A stretch of 13,930 nt of DNA from Actinomycetes bacterium (GCA_021811865.1 JAKAQB010000080.1:1-13930), one strand, 5' to 3'. Counted from the stretch's first letter, positions 1 to 6,252 are shown. Numbers and translations: made by a program. Notes: generated from the letters alone by a model not told the origin.

Positions 1-12
1 AACGCCGCTTAT

Positions 13-75
13 CCCGCGGGTGGGCCGCCGATCAGGCCACGTTGGAGCAGCTCGGGCCCAAACGTGAAGACCTCA
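13..75. mobile_element. Right end of a second, diverged copy of the outer element
   Basis: This stretch matches the right end of the outer element (5688-5750) in the same orientation and with identical spacing. CCCGCGGGTG at 13-22 and 5688-5697 is followed 44 bases later by CCCAAACG in both. The middle part is only moderately similar, but the last 16 bases, AAACGTGAAGACCTCA (60-75), are identical. I read it as the right terminus of a related element whose body lies left of the window. No gene is visible in 1-75. Confidence 0.6.
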
Positions 76-78
76 CCG

Positions 79-94
79 TGAGGTCTTCACGTTT
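79..94 (+). repeat. Left terminal inverted repeat of the outer element
   Basis: TGAGGTCTTCACGTTT is the exact complement of 5735-5750. It also pairs with 60-75 across the 3-base spacer CCG, so two outward-facing ends abut here. A weaker related motif, TCTTCACATTTGGGG, follows at about 107-121 and may be a second transposase-binding site. Confidence 0.75.
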
Positions 95-118
95 CGGAGG
101 CCTCCATCTTCACATTTG

Positions 119-152
119 GGGTGTGACACCCAGGGAGCCGGGCGTGACACCC
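119..152. repeat. Paired subterminal repeats GGGYGTGACACCC
   Basis: GGGTGTGACACCC (119-131) and GGGCGTGACACCC (140-152) are direct copies 21 bp apart, about two helical turns. The first is itself a palindrome around a central G. Their place just inside the left terminus suggests protein-binding sites for transposition. This is inference from position and spacing; no such pair was seen at the right end. Confidence 0.45.
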
Positions 153-158
153 GCGAGT

Positions 159-174
159 GGCCCCTCTTGGGGCC
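159..174 (-). terminator. Stem-loop downstream of the transposase gene
   Basis: GGCCCC (159-164) and GGGGCC (169-174) form a 6-bp stem with a 4-base loop. It lies about 75 bases beyond the transposase stop codon on the minus strand. There is no clear U tract, so termination is only one possible role. Confidence 0.3.
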
Positions 175-184
175 GTTCGTCGCA

Positions 185-2155
185 TCATGGCCCGGTCACG
201 GGCGCTTGGGATCCCCCGTGGTCCGGCAGGCGCTGGAGCGGAGGCGCGACTACGGCGGCGCGTTGACGCTCGCCCCGGCGAGCTCGGCCAAGGTCCGTCG
301 CCGGCGGCGACGCTTCCTCGGCTCCCGTGGAGCTATCGGGCGTGCCGCCTGGGCCTCGTGCACCTCGAACGCGTCGATAAGGCCGAAGTTGACGACGACG
401 CAGGCGCAGGCGAGGAACAGCCCGAGCCCGGCGACGCCCGACAGCTTGCACCAGCCCCGCACGTCGACGTTGATCCCGGCGGGGTCCTTGAGGCGCGAGT
501 TCGACCGCTCGACGGCGCTGCGCCGGCCGTAGGAGGAACGGTGTGCGGGTGAGGGATAGTCGTGCTTCTGGGCCGTCTTGGTGTTCACGACGCAATCGGC
601 TCAGCTCCGAGGCGGGACTTTGACCCTCCTTTGAGGTCGCCGGAAGAGGGATCTTGAACGAGATCTCGACTCGATCGTCGACGACGGTCACCTTCTCGAT
701 GACGGTGCGGACGAGCTGCTGACGTCGAGCGAAGTTCATGGCGGCGAGCTGGCTCCTCACCGTGGCCGCGAACTCGTCGATCCGACCGGCGAGATCGGTC
801 GCCGTCCGCTTCTGCCGAGAGGCACTCTGCAGCTGCTGTTCGAGCTCGCCGGTGCGATCGGCAATGGGCCTCCGACGTGTCTCGAGCTCCCGCAGCGTGA
901 TCGCACCTGCCTGATAGGCGTCGAGGAGTCGGGACTGTTGCGCACGGAGCTCAGCGAGCTGGCGGGCGGCACCGTCGTCCATGGCGTCGTCGCTGGCGGC
1001 AGCGCAACTCTGCAGGATCAGCTCCGGATGCTCGAGGTGCCGCAGCACCTCTCCCCAGACGAGCTCGTCGAGCTCGTCAGCGCGGGCGGCGGGCTGGGAG
1101 CAGCGGAGATGCTCGGCCCGCAGGTGCATGGGCAGGGCGTTGGTGCACCGGTAGTAGCAGTAGAGGGGGCCTTCTCCCTTCTTCCTCTGCTGGGTTTGGC
1201 GGGACTGCCCGCACTCCCCGCAGCGCACGAGGTAGCGCAGGAGGTAGCGATCGGTCGAGCCGTGGCGCGGGCTGAACGCCCGGTTGCGCTCATGCTGGGC
1301 CTGGGAACGCGTCCAGGTCTCCATGTCGACGATGGCTGGGATGGTGACGCCGATCCACTCGTCTTCGGGTCTCGTCTCTCGGATGGGGCGATGGTCGGCG
1401 GTGTAGTGCGGAAGACGTGGGCGGTCGGTGTGGACGATGCGGCGGTTGTAGTAGAGCGTCCCCGTGTAGGCGGCTTGGCGAAGGATCGGCCCGACCGTGC
1501 CGGGGTGCCAGACGCGCCCGCCGGCGGGCGCCGGGATCCCGGCCTCCATCAATCGGATGGCGATCTCGCGGATCGTGACGTCACCGCTCGCATGCCAGGC
1601 GAACATCTGGCGCACGACGGCCGCTTCCTCCTCGACGACCTCGACGCGTCCGGGCTGGCCAAGGGAGGCGGGCAGTTTGCGGTAGCCGTAGGGGACACGG
1701 CCGGAGACGACTTCTCCCTGGCGCGCCCGCCAGAGCTTGCCGCGCCGGTTCCGGTCGACGATCTTCGTGCGCTCGAACTCGGCCACCGCTGCCTGGATCT
1801 GGGCGAGCAGTCGTCCTTGCGGGTCGTCGGCACGGCCGCCCTCCAAGAAGAGGACCGAGACGCCGAAGCGCGCCAGCTCCTCGAGGACGAGCGCCTGGTG
1901 GACGTAGTTGCGGGCGAGGCGATCGGGGCACAGGACGACGACGGTGTCGATGCGGCGGGCCGCCGCGGCGTCACGGAGCTGGTCGAGCCCGGGTCGGTCA
2001 AGGCGCGCCCCGGAGTAGCCGTCGTCGGTGCAGCTCAGCTCGACGTGCCAGCCCTCGGCGGTCGCTCTCGCCTCGAGGGCCTCGATCTGCGAGCCGATGG
2101 TCCGCTCCCTCTCCTGGCGCTCGGTGGACACCCTGGCATACAGGCCGACTCTCAC
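185..2155 (-). CDS. Large serine recombinase of the inner element
   Basis: This predicted site-specific serine recombinase should integrate and excise the inner element. The catalytic domain starts with YARVST (nucleophile Ser10) and includes the CPDRLARN segment near 76-83. A recombinase domain follows at about 150-290. A zinc ribbon has cysteines at 312, 315, 333, 337 and perhaps 352, then a coiled coil at about 397-445. The GTG start at 2155 follows AAGGAGG at good spacing. Conserved-looking sequence ends near residue 505 (IPLP). The element boundary at 580 falls at about residue 526, and beyond it the frame runs through the split transposase out of its proper frame, adding about 129 arginine-rich residues to the stop at 185. 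In the excised circle the same frame would instead enter 3155-3021 and end after 44 other residues. The family assignment is firm; the tail swap is inference. Confidence 0.9.
   Translation of the reverse strand: MRVGLYARVSTERQERERTIGSQIEALEARATAEGWHVELSCTDDGYSGARLDRPGLDQLRDAAAARRIDTVVVLCPDRLARNYVHQALVLEELARFGVSVLFLEGGRADDPQGRLLAQIQAAVAEFERTKIVDRNRRGKLWRARQGEVVSGRVPYGYRKLPASLGQPGRVEVVEEEAAVVRQMFAWHASGDVTIREIAIRLMEAGIPAPAGGRVWHPGTVGPILRQAAYTGTLYYNRRIVHTDRPRLPHYTADHRPIRETRPEDEWIGVTIPAIVDMETWTRSQAQHERNRAFSPRHGSTDRYLLRYLVRCGECGQSRQTQQRKKGEGPLYCYYRCTNALPMHLRAEHLRCSQPAARADELDELVWGEVLRHLEHPELILQSCAAASDDAMDDGAARQLAELRAQQSRLLDAYQAGAITLRELETRRRPIADRTGELEQQLQSASRQKRTATDLAGRIDEFAATVRSQLAAMNFARRQQLVRTVIEKVTVVDDRVEISFKIPLPATSKEGQSPASELSRLRREHQDGPEARLSLTRTPFLLRPAQRRRAVELAPQGPRRDQRRRAGLVQAVGRRRARAVPRLRLRRRQLRPYRRVRGARGPGGTPDSSTGAEEASPPATDLGRARRGERQRAAVVAPPLQRLPDHGGSQAPVTGP
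250..600 (-). pseudogene. DDE transposase, C-terminal part (split gene)
   Basis: This is the C-terminal third of the transposase whose N-terminal part lies at 3155-4342. True transposase sequence runs from 579 to 250. It contains DYPSP, then VERSNSRLKD, whose Glu (residue 418 of the rebuilt protein) is the likely third catalytic acid. Next come RGWCKL, a hydrophobic stretch ending NFGLIDAFE, and a basic RKRRRRRR tail before the stop. From memory, this order matches the end of intact actinobacterial transposases of the family. A GTG at 588 could start a 112-residue fragment, but it would lack both catalytic aspartates. Separation from the N-terminal half is explained by insertion of the inner element. 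Confidence 0.8.
574..599. other. Left attachment junction of the inner element
   Basis: CGTCTT (574-579) is the block shared with 3155-3160, where transposase sequence meets element sequence. On the element side, CGACGCAATCGG (588-599) is the inverted counterpart of CCGATTGTGTCG at 3139-3150, with 11 of 12 positions complementary. These are the two arms expected of a serine-integrase attP. Leftward from 573 the sequence is transposase. Confidence 0.75.
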
Positions 2156-2171
2156 CGGCTTCCTCCTTCGG

Positions 2172-2402
2172 TCAGGTCGCTTCGGTCAGCAGCTGGTAGG
2201 CGGCGGTCAGGGCCGCCAGTCGTGGGTCGTCACCGGTCCAGCGCGGCTCGGGAGCCTCCGAGACGGCGACGCGCCACGCCGGGCGACCCGACGCCAGGCC
2301 GAAGAGCCCGTAGCGGGCGAGGCGACGGGCGTCCTCGCTGTCGGCGGGCGTGCCGCCGAGCGCACTCGCTCGCAGCTCTTCGTAGCGCGGCGCCCAGGAC
2401 AC
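2172..2402 (-). CDS. Small unknown protein between HTH and recombinase genes
   Basis: About 76 residues, of unknown function. The protein begins VSWAPRYEELRASALGG and ends AALTAAYQLLTEAT. It is rich in Ala, Arg and Trp with no membrane segment. I chose the GTG at 2402 because it begins one base after the upstream gene's stop and opens the part that looks conserved. An in-frame GTG at 2435 would add 11 residues and overlap the upstream gene by 32 bases. The stop lies 16 bases before the recombinase start, so all three genes are probably co-transcribed. I recall similar small proteins at this position in related actinobacterial cassettes; a recombination accessory role is possible but unproven. 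Confidence 0.6.
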   Translation of the reverse strand: MSWAPRYEELRASALGGTPADSEDARRLARYGLFGLASGRPAWRVAVSEAPEPRWTGDDPRLAALTAAYQLLTEAT

Positions 2403-2403
2403 C

Positions 2404-2877
2404 TCACGCCTCGCCCGCGTGAGACGACGCGCCACTTTTGGGCACCAGCAGTCGCTCCACCGTCCGTCGGTGCAGCCGGATGCCGAAGCGATCCTCGACT
2501 TTCGAGGCCAGTTCAGGTCCCGACAGCCCGGGGTCCTGCGCCTTCGCGTCGCGGACGAAGGTGACGATCTCGACGGTCGCCTTGAGCGGGCCCTTGCGGC
2601 CGCGCTTGCCCTCGGCGAGGCCAGCGATGCCCCGGGCGTCGAGCGCCCGCCGCAAGGTGTAGAAGGTCTGGCGGCTCACTCCGAAGAGCCGGCACGCTTC
2701 GACCACGCTCATCTCGCCCCTCGCCGGACCGCGGAGCATTTCGTAGCGAACCTGGAGGCGGTCCTCGGCGTCGAAGAACTCCGGGTGGGTGCGGAAGGGG
2801 TCGGCGAGCACGCTCTCGGGCGTCGGGTTGAGCGCCCCCTGCAGCTGCAGCGCTCGGCGCTTCTGGGTGTCGGCCAC
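2404..2877 (-). CDS. Helix-turn-helix DNA-binding protein of the inner element
   Basis: A 157-residue protein resembling the DNA-binding part of IS481/IS630-type transposases but with no catalytic domain. A first helix-turn-helix lies at about residues 55-95 (SVVEACRLFGVSRQTFYTLR, then GIAGLAEGKRGRKGP). A second winged region at about 110-145 contains LSGPELASKVEDRFGIRLHR. It probably binds the element's att or promoter DNA, as a directionality factor or regulator (inference). The GTG start at 2877 has only a weak ribosome site. The gene is first in the operon, ahead of the small protein and the recombinase. Confidence 0.75.
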   Translation of the reverse strand: MADTQKRRALQLQGALNPTPESVLADPFRTHPEFFDAEDRLQVRYEMLRGPARGEMSVVEACRLFGVSRQTFYTLRRALDARGIAGLAEGKRGRKGPLKATVEIVTFVRDAKAQDPGLSGPELASKVEDRFGIRLHRRTVERLLVPKSGASSHAGEA

Positions 2878-3138
2878 GTCCAGACTCTACTGATTCCTCG
2901 CCGAGTTGTCATGCATTATGCGCCTACAGATGTCCTGCTACCCAACACGACCCCCTTCTATTGCTACATTGCCAGGATGTGCCGGCTCAGGCAGGCACTC
3001 TTTACCTGACACTGCGACATTCATTCGCTGACACTTGGTGGAGCAGGGCGCCGAGCGATGAGACGCTCTTGGACACGCCTCTTGCGAATCAGCGGCTGGT
3101 CGGGATCCAAGTCGATTGCCAGCGCGAACCAAACGTGT
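2878..3138 (-). promoter_or_regulatory. Upstream region of the inner operon, containing an alternative recombinase tail
   Basis: On the minus strand, a CATAAT -10-like hexamer lies about 45 bases before the helix-turn-helix start, with a poor -35 (TTGGGT) 19 bases further upstream. TGACACT is repeated at 3007-3013 and 3029-3035, 22 bp apart. The stretch 3155-3021 is open on the minus strand for 44 codons, ending in SVSE and TGA. It reads in frame from the recombinase if the element circularises. Promoter strength cannot be judged. Confidence 0.35.
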
Positions 3139-4342
3139 CCGATTGTGTCGGCTTCGTCTTCGCGTTGACCTGGGGCGGGACCGTGACGCTCTTTCGCGTG
3201 CAGCAGACCGGCGGCTCCTCCGGCGGCGAGAAGACTTCGGGTCGTGCATAGGCAAGCGCCATCGAGGCCGGACGATGCAGGCAGCGGAGCTTTTGGAGCT
3301 CGGCCGGGCAGGCGACGCGGTGGTAGCCATCGGCGTCGTCGTGGGTGAGCCGGCCGAGCTTGTAACGGGCGAGCTCGGCGCAGCGCTCGTCGTGCGCCGC
3401 GACCTCCTCTCTGCTCGCGCCTCGGGGAAGCGGGCCAAGGGAGAGAAGCGCCGTTGGCGTGGCCGGGCAGTACAGGTTCCCGTTGTGGCAGATCGCCCCG
3501 GCGAAGGTCCCCTTCGGGCCTCGGTCGTTCGGGTGCAGGTCGACGACGAGGCTTGCCCCGGCGGTCCGAAGCGGGAGCGCGAAGTGCTCGGGGACCTTGT
3601 AGGCGTAGCCCGAGTCGGCGAGCACGTCGTGCAGAACGACGCCGCAGGCGGCGCTGTTCGTCACCACGGCGACGAAGGACGGCACCGGGTCGTGGCGGCA
3701 CGAGGCGAGCTGGACCCGGCGGATGAGCTCGGGGACAGGTCCTCCGCGCTCGTCTCTCACCATCGTCATCAACGAGCCGTAGTAGCCGAAGAACAGCTCG
3801 TCGCGCTGGCCCGGGCCGTCGCCTCGCCGATGCCCCCAGGTCGCCTCGGGATCGGCGCAGGGCCCGCCCTCTTCGGCCGGGGGGCGAAAGAAGGAGGGCA
3901 CGTCGGTCCAGTCGATCGCGTAGGAGCTCGATGCGTCCTTGTAGGGGATTGGGATGCTCGCCTCGACGAGGAGGTCGCAGAGCTCCTGGAGCGCCTCGGA
4001 CGGGGCCCCATCGGGACGGTCCTTTGTAAGCGCCTTCGCCACAAGGTGCATCGTGTACTCGACCTGGCGATAGGTGAGGAGATGCGGGCCAGCCCGCCAG
4101 GGCGTCACGATCCCGAGGCGGACCTTCTCGGGCGGATCGAGGCCGACGAGGACGGCGTGCACGCCGGACAGATAGGCCACCTGGTGCCCCTCGGACAGGC
4201 AGGCGCACATGCCGAGAAGGAGGGTGCGCACGGCGAGCTGGCGCGGCCGGACCCCCATCGGCAGGCCCGCCTCGATGGCGGCGATCGCCTTCGCTGTCGC
4301 CGGCTCGTCGAGCACCGCCTCGAGGCGGGCGAGCTCGATCAC
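3089..4342 (-). pseudogene. DDE transposase, N-terminal part (split gene)
   Basis: This is the N-terminal 396 residues of the outer element's transposase plus 21 junk residues read from the inner element. The GTG start at 4342 overlaps the upstream gene's TGA (GTGA), with AAGGAG just before it, so translation is probably coupled. RNase H-fold features are the aspartate in AIDWTD (Asp144 or Asp147) and DSGYAYK (Asp243). The third acid, Glu418 of the rebuilt protein, is stranded at about 508-510. True sequence ends at VNAKT at 3155; the frame then stops at 3089. Rejoined to 573-250 it gives a continuous 503-residue protein. As it stands it lacks the last catalytic residue. Confidence 0.85.
3139..3160. 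other. Right attachment junction of the inner element
   Basis: CCGATTGTGTCGG (3139-3151) is the inverted arm matching 588-599. CGTCTT (3155-3160) is the shared block, and transposase sequence continues to the right. In the reconstructed 42-bp attP, the centre of symmetry falls at 3159/3160, inside the shared block. Confidence 0.75.
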
Positions 4343-5235
4343 CTGCTCCTTGCTCCAAGGAGGGCGACGGCGGCCTCCTCGCTCGGCGAGGGGACGTGGC
4401 TGACGAGGTCGCCCAGGCGCTGCGAGCAGGAGATCCCAGCCGCGTCCATGAAGGCCGCAAGGCCGATCGTCTCGGCCACCTGGACGAGGTAGGAGGAGCG
4501 CAGCCGCGCCGGCTCGAGGCGGGGCAGGTCGGCCCCGCCAGAGAGCGATCTGATGAGCGGGTTCGTCACGTTGTGGCTTGTGGGGTTGTGACCTGAGACG
4601 AGGTAGCGGGCACCGAAGAAGGAAGCCGCCGAGACCAAGCGGTCGTGGAAGTCCGAGAGCACCGGCACGGCCCGGGGACGGCGCCCGGCGACGAGGACGA
4701 GCAAACCACCCGAGCGAGACACGACGTCCTCCCCCCGCACACCTCGCAGCTCCCCGCCGACGAGGCCCGCCCCGGCCCCGAGGCAGATGAGGGCCGACGC
4801 CCTCTGTCGACGAAGTGGGGTCGGCTGGGCGTCGCAGAGCGCGAGGTAGCCGGCGAGCTCTCGGGGAGAGTACGGCGCCTTTGCTCGTTCCCGGGGCATC
4901 GCGACGGGAGCGGGCGGCTGGCCGACGAGCACGGCGCGGGCGAGGTGGCGCAGGTTCGCCCGCAGCGTCCGGCGCGTCGGGGGGCTGCCGGCATGGGGGG
5001 AGCAAACGAAGCGCTCGACGAGCGAGGTGCGAAGCAGCGCCTCTTCCTCGAGGGGGAGGCCGATACGAAGCCCGAAGCCGGCGAGCTTGCCGGCTGCGAA
5101 CAAGAGCGCCTTCGCCCGCTCAGGGCTGTTCGGTGCGGCCGTCTCGACGACCCGGCGGGCGAAGGCGGCGGCCTCGGGGGGAAGCGAGCGCGGCGCCCAG
5201 GCGACGATCACCTCGGGTGGCGACGGTCGGGTCAT
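4339..5235 (-). CDS. Tyrosine-recombinase-like accessory protein of the outer element
   Basis: A 298-residue protein with the layout of a phage-integrase-fold recombinase: an N-terminal helical core-binding region (about 1-130), then a domain with LGAGAGLVGGELRGVRGEDV, RRPRAVPVL and LEPARLRSSYL. The normal catalytic residues look degenerate. The first Arg of the GLRxxEL motif is Val, the HxLR box reads ARLR, and the C-terminal Tyr region reads LVSHVPS. It may therefore bind DNA without cutting it, as an accessory to the DDE transposase (inference). The ATG at 5235 sits about 7 bases after TATATA, suggesting a leaderless message. Its stop overlaps the transposase GTG. A weak-homology site-specific integrase label is the alternative. 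Confidence 0.7.
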   Translation of the reverse strand: MTRPSPPEVIVAWAPRSLPPEAAAFARRVVETAAPNSPERAKALLFAAGKLAGFGLRIGLPLEEEALLRTSLVERFVCSPHAGSPPTRRTLRANLRHLARAVLVGQPPAPVAMPRERAKAPYSPRELAGYLALCDAQPTPLRRQRASALICLGAGAGLVGGELRGVRGEDVVSRSGGLLVLVAGRRPRAVPVLSDFHDRLVSAASFFGARYLVSGHNPTSHNVTNPLIRSLSGGADLPRLEPARLRSSYLVQVAETIGLAAFMDAAGISCSQRLGDLVSHVPSPSEEAAVALLGARSR

Positions 5236-5298
5236 CGCACCGTATATATACAGTACGCTCACCTCGCGGTGGTGGATGATCCGTGGGAAGGTGATCGT
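5236..5298. promoter_or_regulatory. Divergent promoter region of the outer element
   Basis: The 63-bp gap separates two diverging genes. GTATATATAC (5242-5251) is a perfect palindrome, AT-rich against its surroundings. On the minus strand TATATA ends 7 bases before the ATG at 5235. On the plus strand TACAGT (5249-5254) could be the -10 for the rightward gene. No good -35 is visible for either, so an activator or extended -10 may be used. Confidence 0.5.
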
Positions 5299-5649
5299 GT
5301 GGCGTTGAGCCCGGCACAGTGCGACGAGACGAGACGCATCGCGACCGAGCTCGCCAGGCTCGCCGTCTCGGGCCAGGTGCTGCCCGGCAGCATCGCCGAG
5401 CGGCGAACCCACTGCGGCCGTGCGGGCTGTCGGTGCATGGCGGACCCGCCCCAGCCCCATGGCCCCTACTTCCAGTGGACCCGCAAGGTCGCGAGCAGGA
5501 CCGTCGGCCGGTGGCTGTCGGCCGAGCAGGCCGCGGACTACCGGGTCTTCATCGAGAACGACCGCCGCCTGCACGAGCTGCTCGCCCGCCTCGAGGCGAT
5601 CGGGATCGCTGCCTTGGAGGCCGATCCCCGCACCAGGCGCAAGGTCTGA
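5299..5649 (+). CDS. DUF6788 family protein
   Basis: A 116-residue protein recognised as DUF6788, a family common in actinobacterial mobile elements and of unknown function. The core runs from about residue 30: GSIAERRTHCGRAGCRC, PHGPYFQWTRKVASRTVGRW, then LSAEQAADYRVFIENDRRLH and a C-terminal helix. The CxxxxCxC cluster may bind metal. The GTG start at 5299 follows GGGAAGG with 7-base spacing. It is transcribed away from the recombinase-like gene and lies about 100 bp inside the right terminus. A role in DNA binding or in regulating transposition is possible but not shown. Confidence 0.75.
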   Translation: MALSPAQCDETRRIATELARLAVSGQVLPGSIAERRTHCGRAGCRCMADPPQPHGPYFQWTRKVASRTVGRWLSAEQAADYRVFIENDRRLHELLARLEAIGIAALEADPRTRRKV

Positions 5650-5734
5650 TGCGGGCTGTGGACAGCGCGCGGGTGGCTCGCGCCTAACCCGCGGGTGAGG
5701 CCCCGCTCAGCGACCGAACGGGCAGCTCCCGCCC

Positions 5735-5750
5735 AAACGTGAAGACCTCA
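5735..5750 (-). repeat. Right terminal inverted repeat of the outer element
   Basis: AAACGTGAAGACCTCA is the exact complement of 79-94 and is followed by CCG, as on the left side. Just outside (about 5757-5781), TTGGATCTTCGCGTC loosely resembles a left terminus and may be a decayed remnant of another copy. Confidence 0.75.
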
Positions 5751-5827
5751 CCGCATATTTTGGATCTTCGCGTCTTTCGGGCTGACCGTCCTGGTCTTTC
5801 GTGCTGTTTCGTGGCACTCCGACGGGG

Positions 5828-5862
5828 TTGTCCACAGAGTTTATCGACCCGATTATCGACCC
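5828..5862 (+). repeat. DnaA-box-like site plus tandem TTATCGACCC repeats
   Basis: TTGTCCACA at 5828-5836 is followed by TTATCGACCC twice with a 12-bp period. Together these resemble a small origin or initiator-binding site, but no replication gene is near and a single DnaA box is weak evidence. Confidence 0.35.
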
Positions 5863-5883
5863 CTGATCACCCTGCCATAGGCA

Positions 5884-6012
5884 GCCCTACGCACGGGGTT
5901 CTCGTTACGCAGGGGCCGTACGCTGGGAGTTCGCGGGTGTCGGGCTCAAGGCGTTTTCTCGTGGCCGGGTTTGCCCTACGCAGCCCTACCGCAGCATGGG
6001 GCAGTGCCCTAC
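5884..6012 (+). repeat. GCCCTACGCA repeats, left side of island
   Basis: Four related copies occur at 5884-5893, 5973-5982, 5983-5993 and 6006-6012 (the last is partial). Similar GCCCTATGCAG copies lie on the other side of the two-gene island, at 8284-8294 and 8383-8393, plus an inverted copy at 8362-8370. They may be recombinase-binding or transposase-binding end sequences. Confidence 0.45.
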
Positions 6013-6252
6013 TCGACGCGAATGGAGAAGGCGACGGCGAGGCGCGGACCGTTCGACCGCAAGGAATGCGCATCGCGTCAGCCGTGGAGGTCGAGCGCTC
6101 AGCTAGCTAGCCAGCCGCTCTGAGTGGTGGACGTCGAGCATGGCGGAACGACACGGATCGCGAGTCCCCGCTCAGAGGATCGGGTCGCGAGTCGTCATCG
6201 AGCCGCTCCTGTCGCACCCCTTGCGTAGGCTCCTCGTCCAGGAGGTGAGCCC

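Larger units (their letters stand above)
580..3160 (-). mobile_element. Inner element: three-gene serine-recombinase cassette
   Basis: A 2,581-bp insertion sits inside the transposase gene. Its limits are set by two observations. The transposase reading frame breaks at 3155-3160 and resumes in frame at 574-579. The two internal edges also carry inverted 12-bp arms that would face each other in the circle. There is no target duplication beyond the shared CGTCTT block, as expected for serine-integrase crossover. The genes run leftward: helix-turn-helix protein, small unknown protein, serine recombinase, tightly packed and probably one operon. No cargo gene is present, so it appears to be a minimal self-mobile unit. 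Confidence 0.75.
79..5750. mobile_element. Outer composite transposon (DUF6788 / tyrosine-recombinase-like / DDE transposase)
   Basis: The element is bounded by perfect 16-bp inverted repeats: TGAGGTCTTCACGTTT at 79-94 and its complement at 5735-5750. CCG lies directly outside both ends (76-78 and 5751-5753), which fits a 3-bp target duplication. It encodes a DUF6788 protein on the plus strand, and on the minus strand a tyrosine-recombinase-like protein translationally coupled to a DDE transposase. I know these gene families from actinobacterial mobile elements. That all three form one unit is inferred from their position between the repeats. The transposase is interrupted by an inner serine-recombinase element (580-3160), so this copy should not move unaided unless the inner element excises. 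Confidence 0.7.
5754..6252. other. Non-coding left flank of the DUF5131-TcmP island
   Basis: I see no convincing gene in these 499 bases. It holds TTGTCCACA (5828-5836), which matches the actinobacterial DnaA-box consensus, followed by two tandem copies of TTATCGACCC (5841-5850, 5853-5862). It also has several GCCCTAC-type repeats: GCCCTACGCA at 5884-5893 and 5973-5982, GCCCTACCGCA at 5983-5993, and GCCCTAC at 6006-6012. GGAGG at 6241-6245 is the ribosome site of the next gene. No promoter could be assigned confidently. Confidence 0.5.

Noticed and set aside
119..152. CRISPR-like repeats
   Set aside because: There are only two copies of a 13-mer, no spacers of CRISPR length and no cas genes nearby.
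938..2422. Long plus-strand open frame (494 codons) opposite the serine recombinase
   Set aside because: It lies antisense to a gene with clear catalytic and zinc-ribbon motifs. High-GC coding DNA routinely leaves the opposite strand open, and its translation shows no recognisable domain.
3116..4492. Plus-strand open frame opposite the transposase
   Set aside because: The minus strand encodes the recognised DDE transposase; the plus frame is compositionally forced and has no motifs.
4343..5005. Extending the transposase upstream of 4342 to an open frame beginning at 5005
   Set aside because: The extra codons run through the recombinase-like gene in another frame and give an Arg/Pro-rich string. 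The GTG at 4342 overlapping the upstream stop, with AAGGAG before it, fits better.
5739..6110. A 123-codon plus-strand open frame after the right transposon end
   Set aside because: It starts inside the terminal repeat, has no ribosome site, and its protein shows no family features. The DNA is better explained by repeats.
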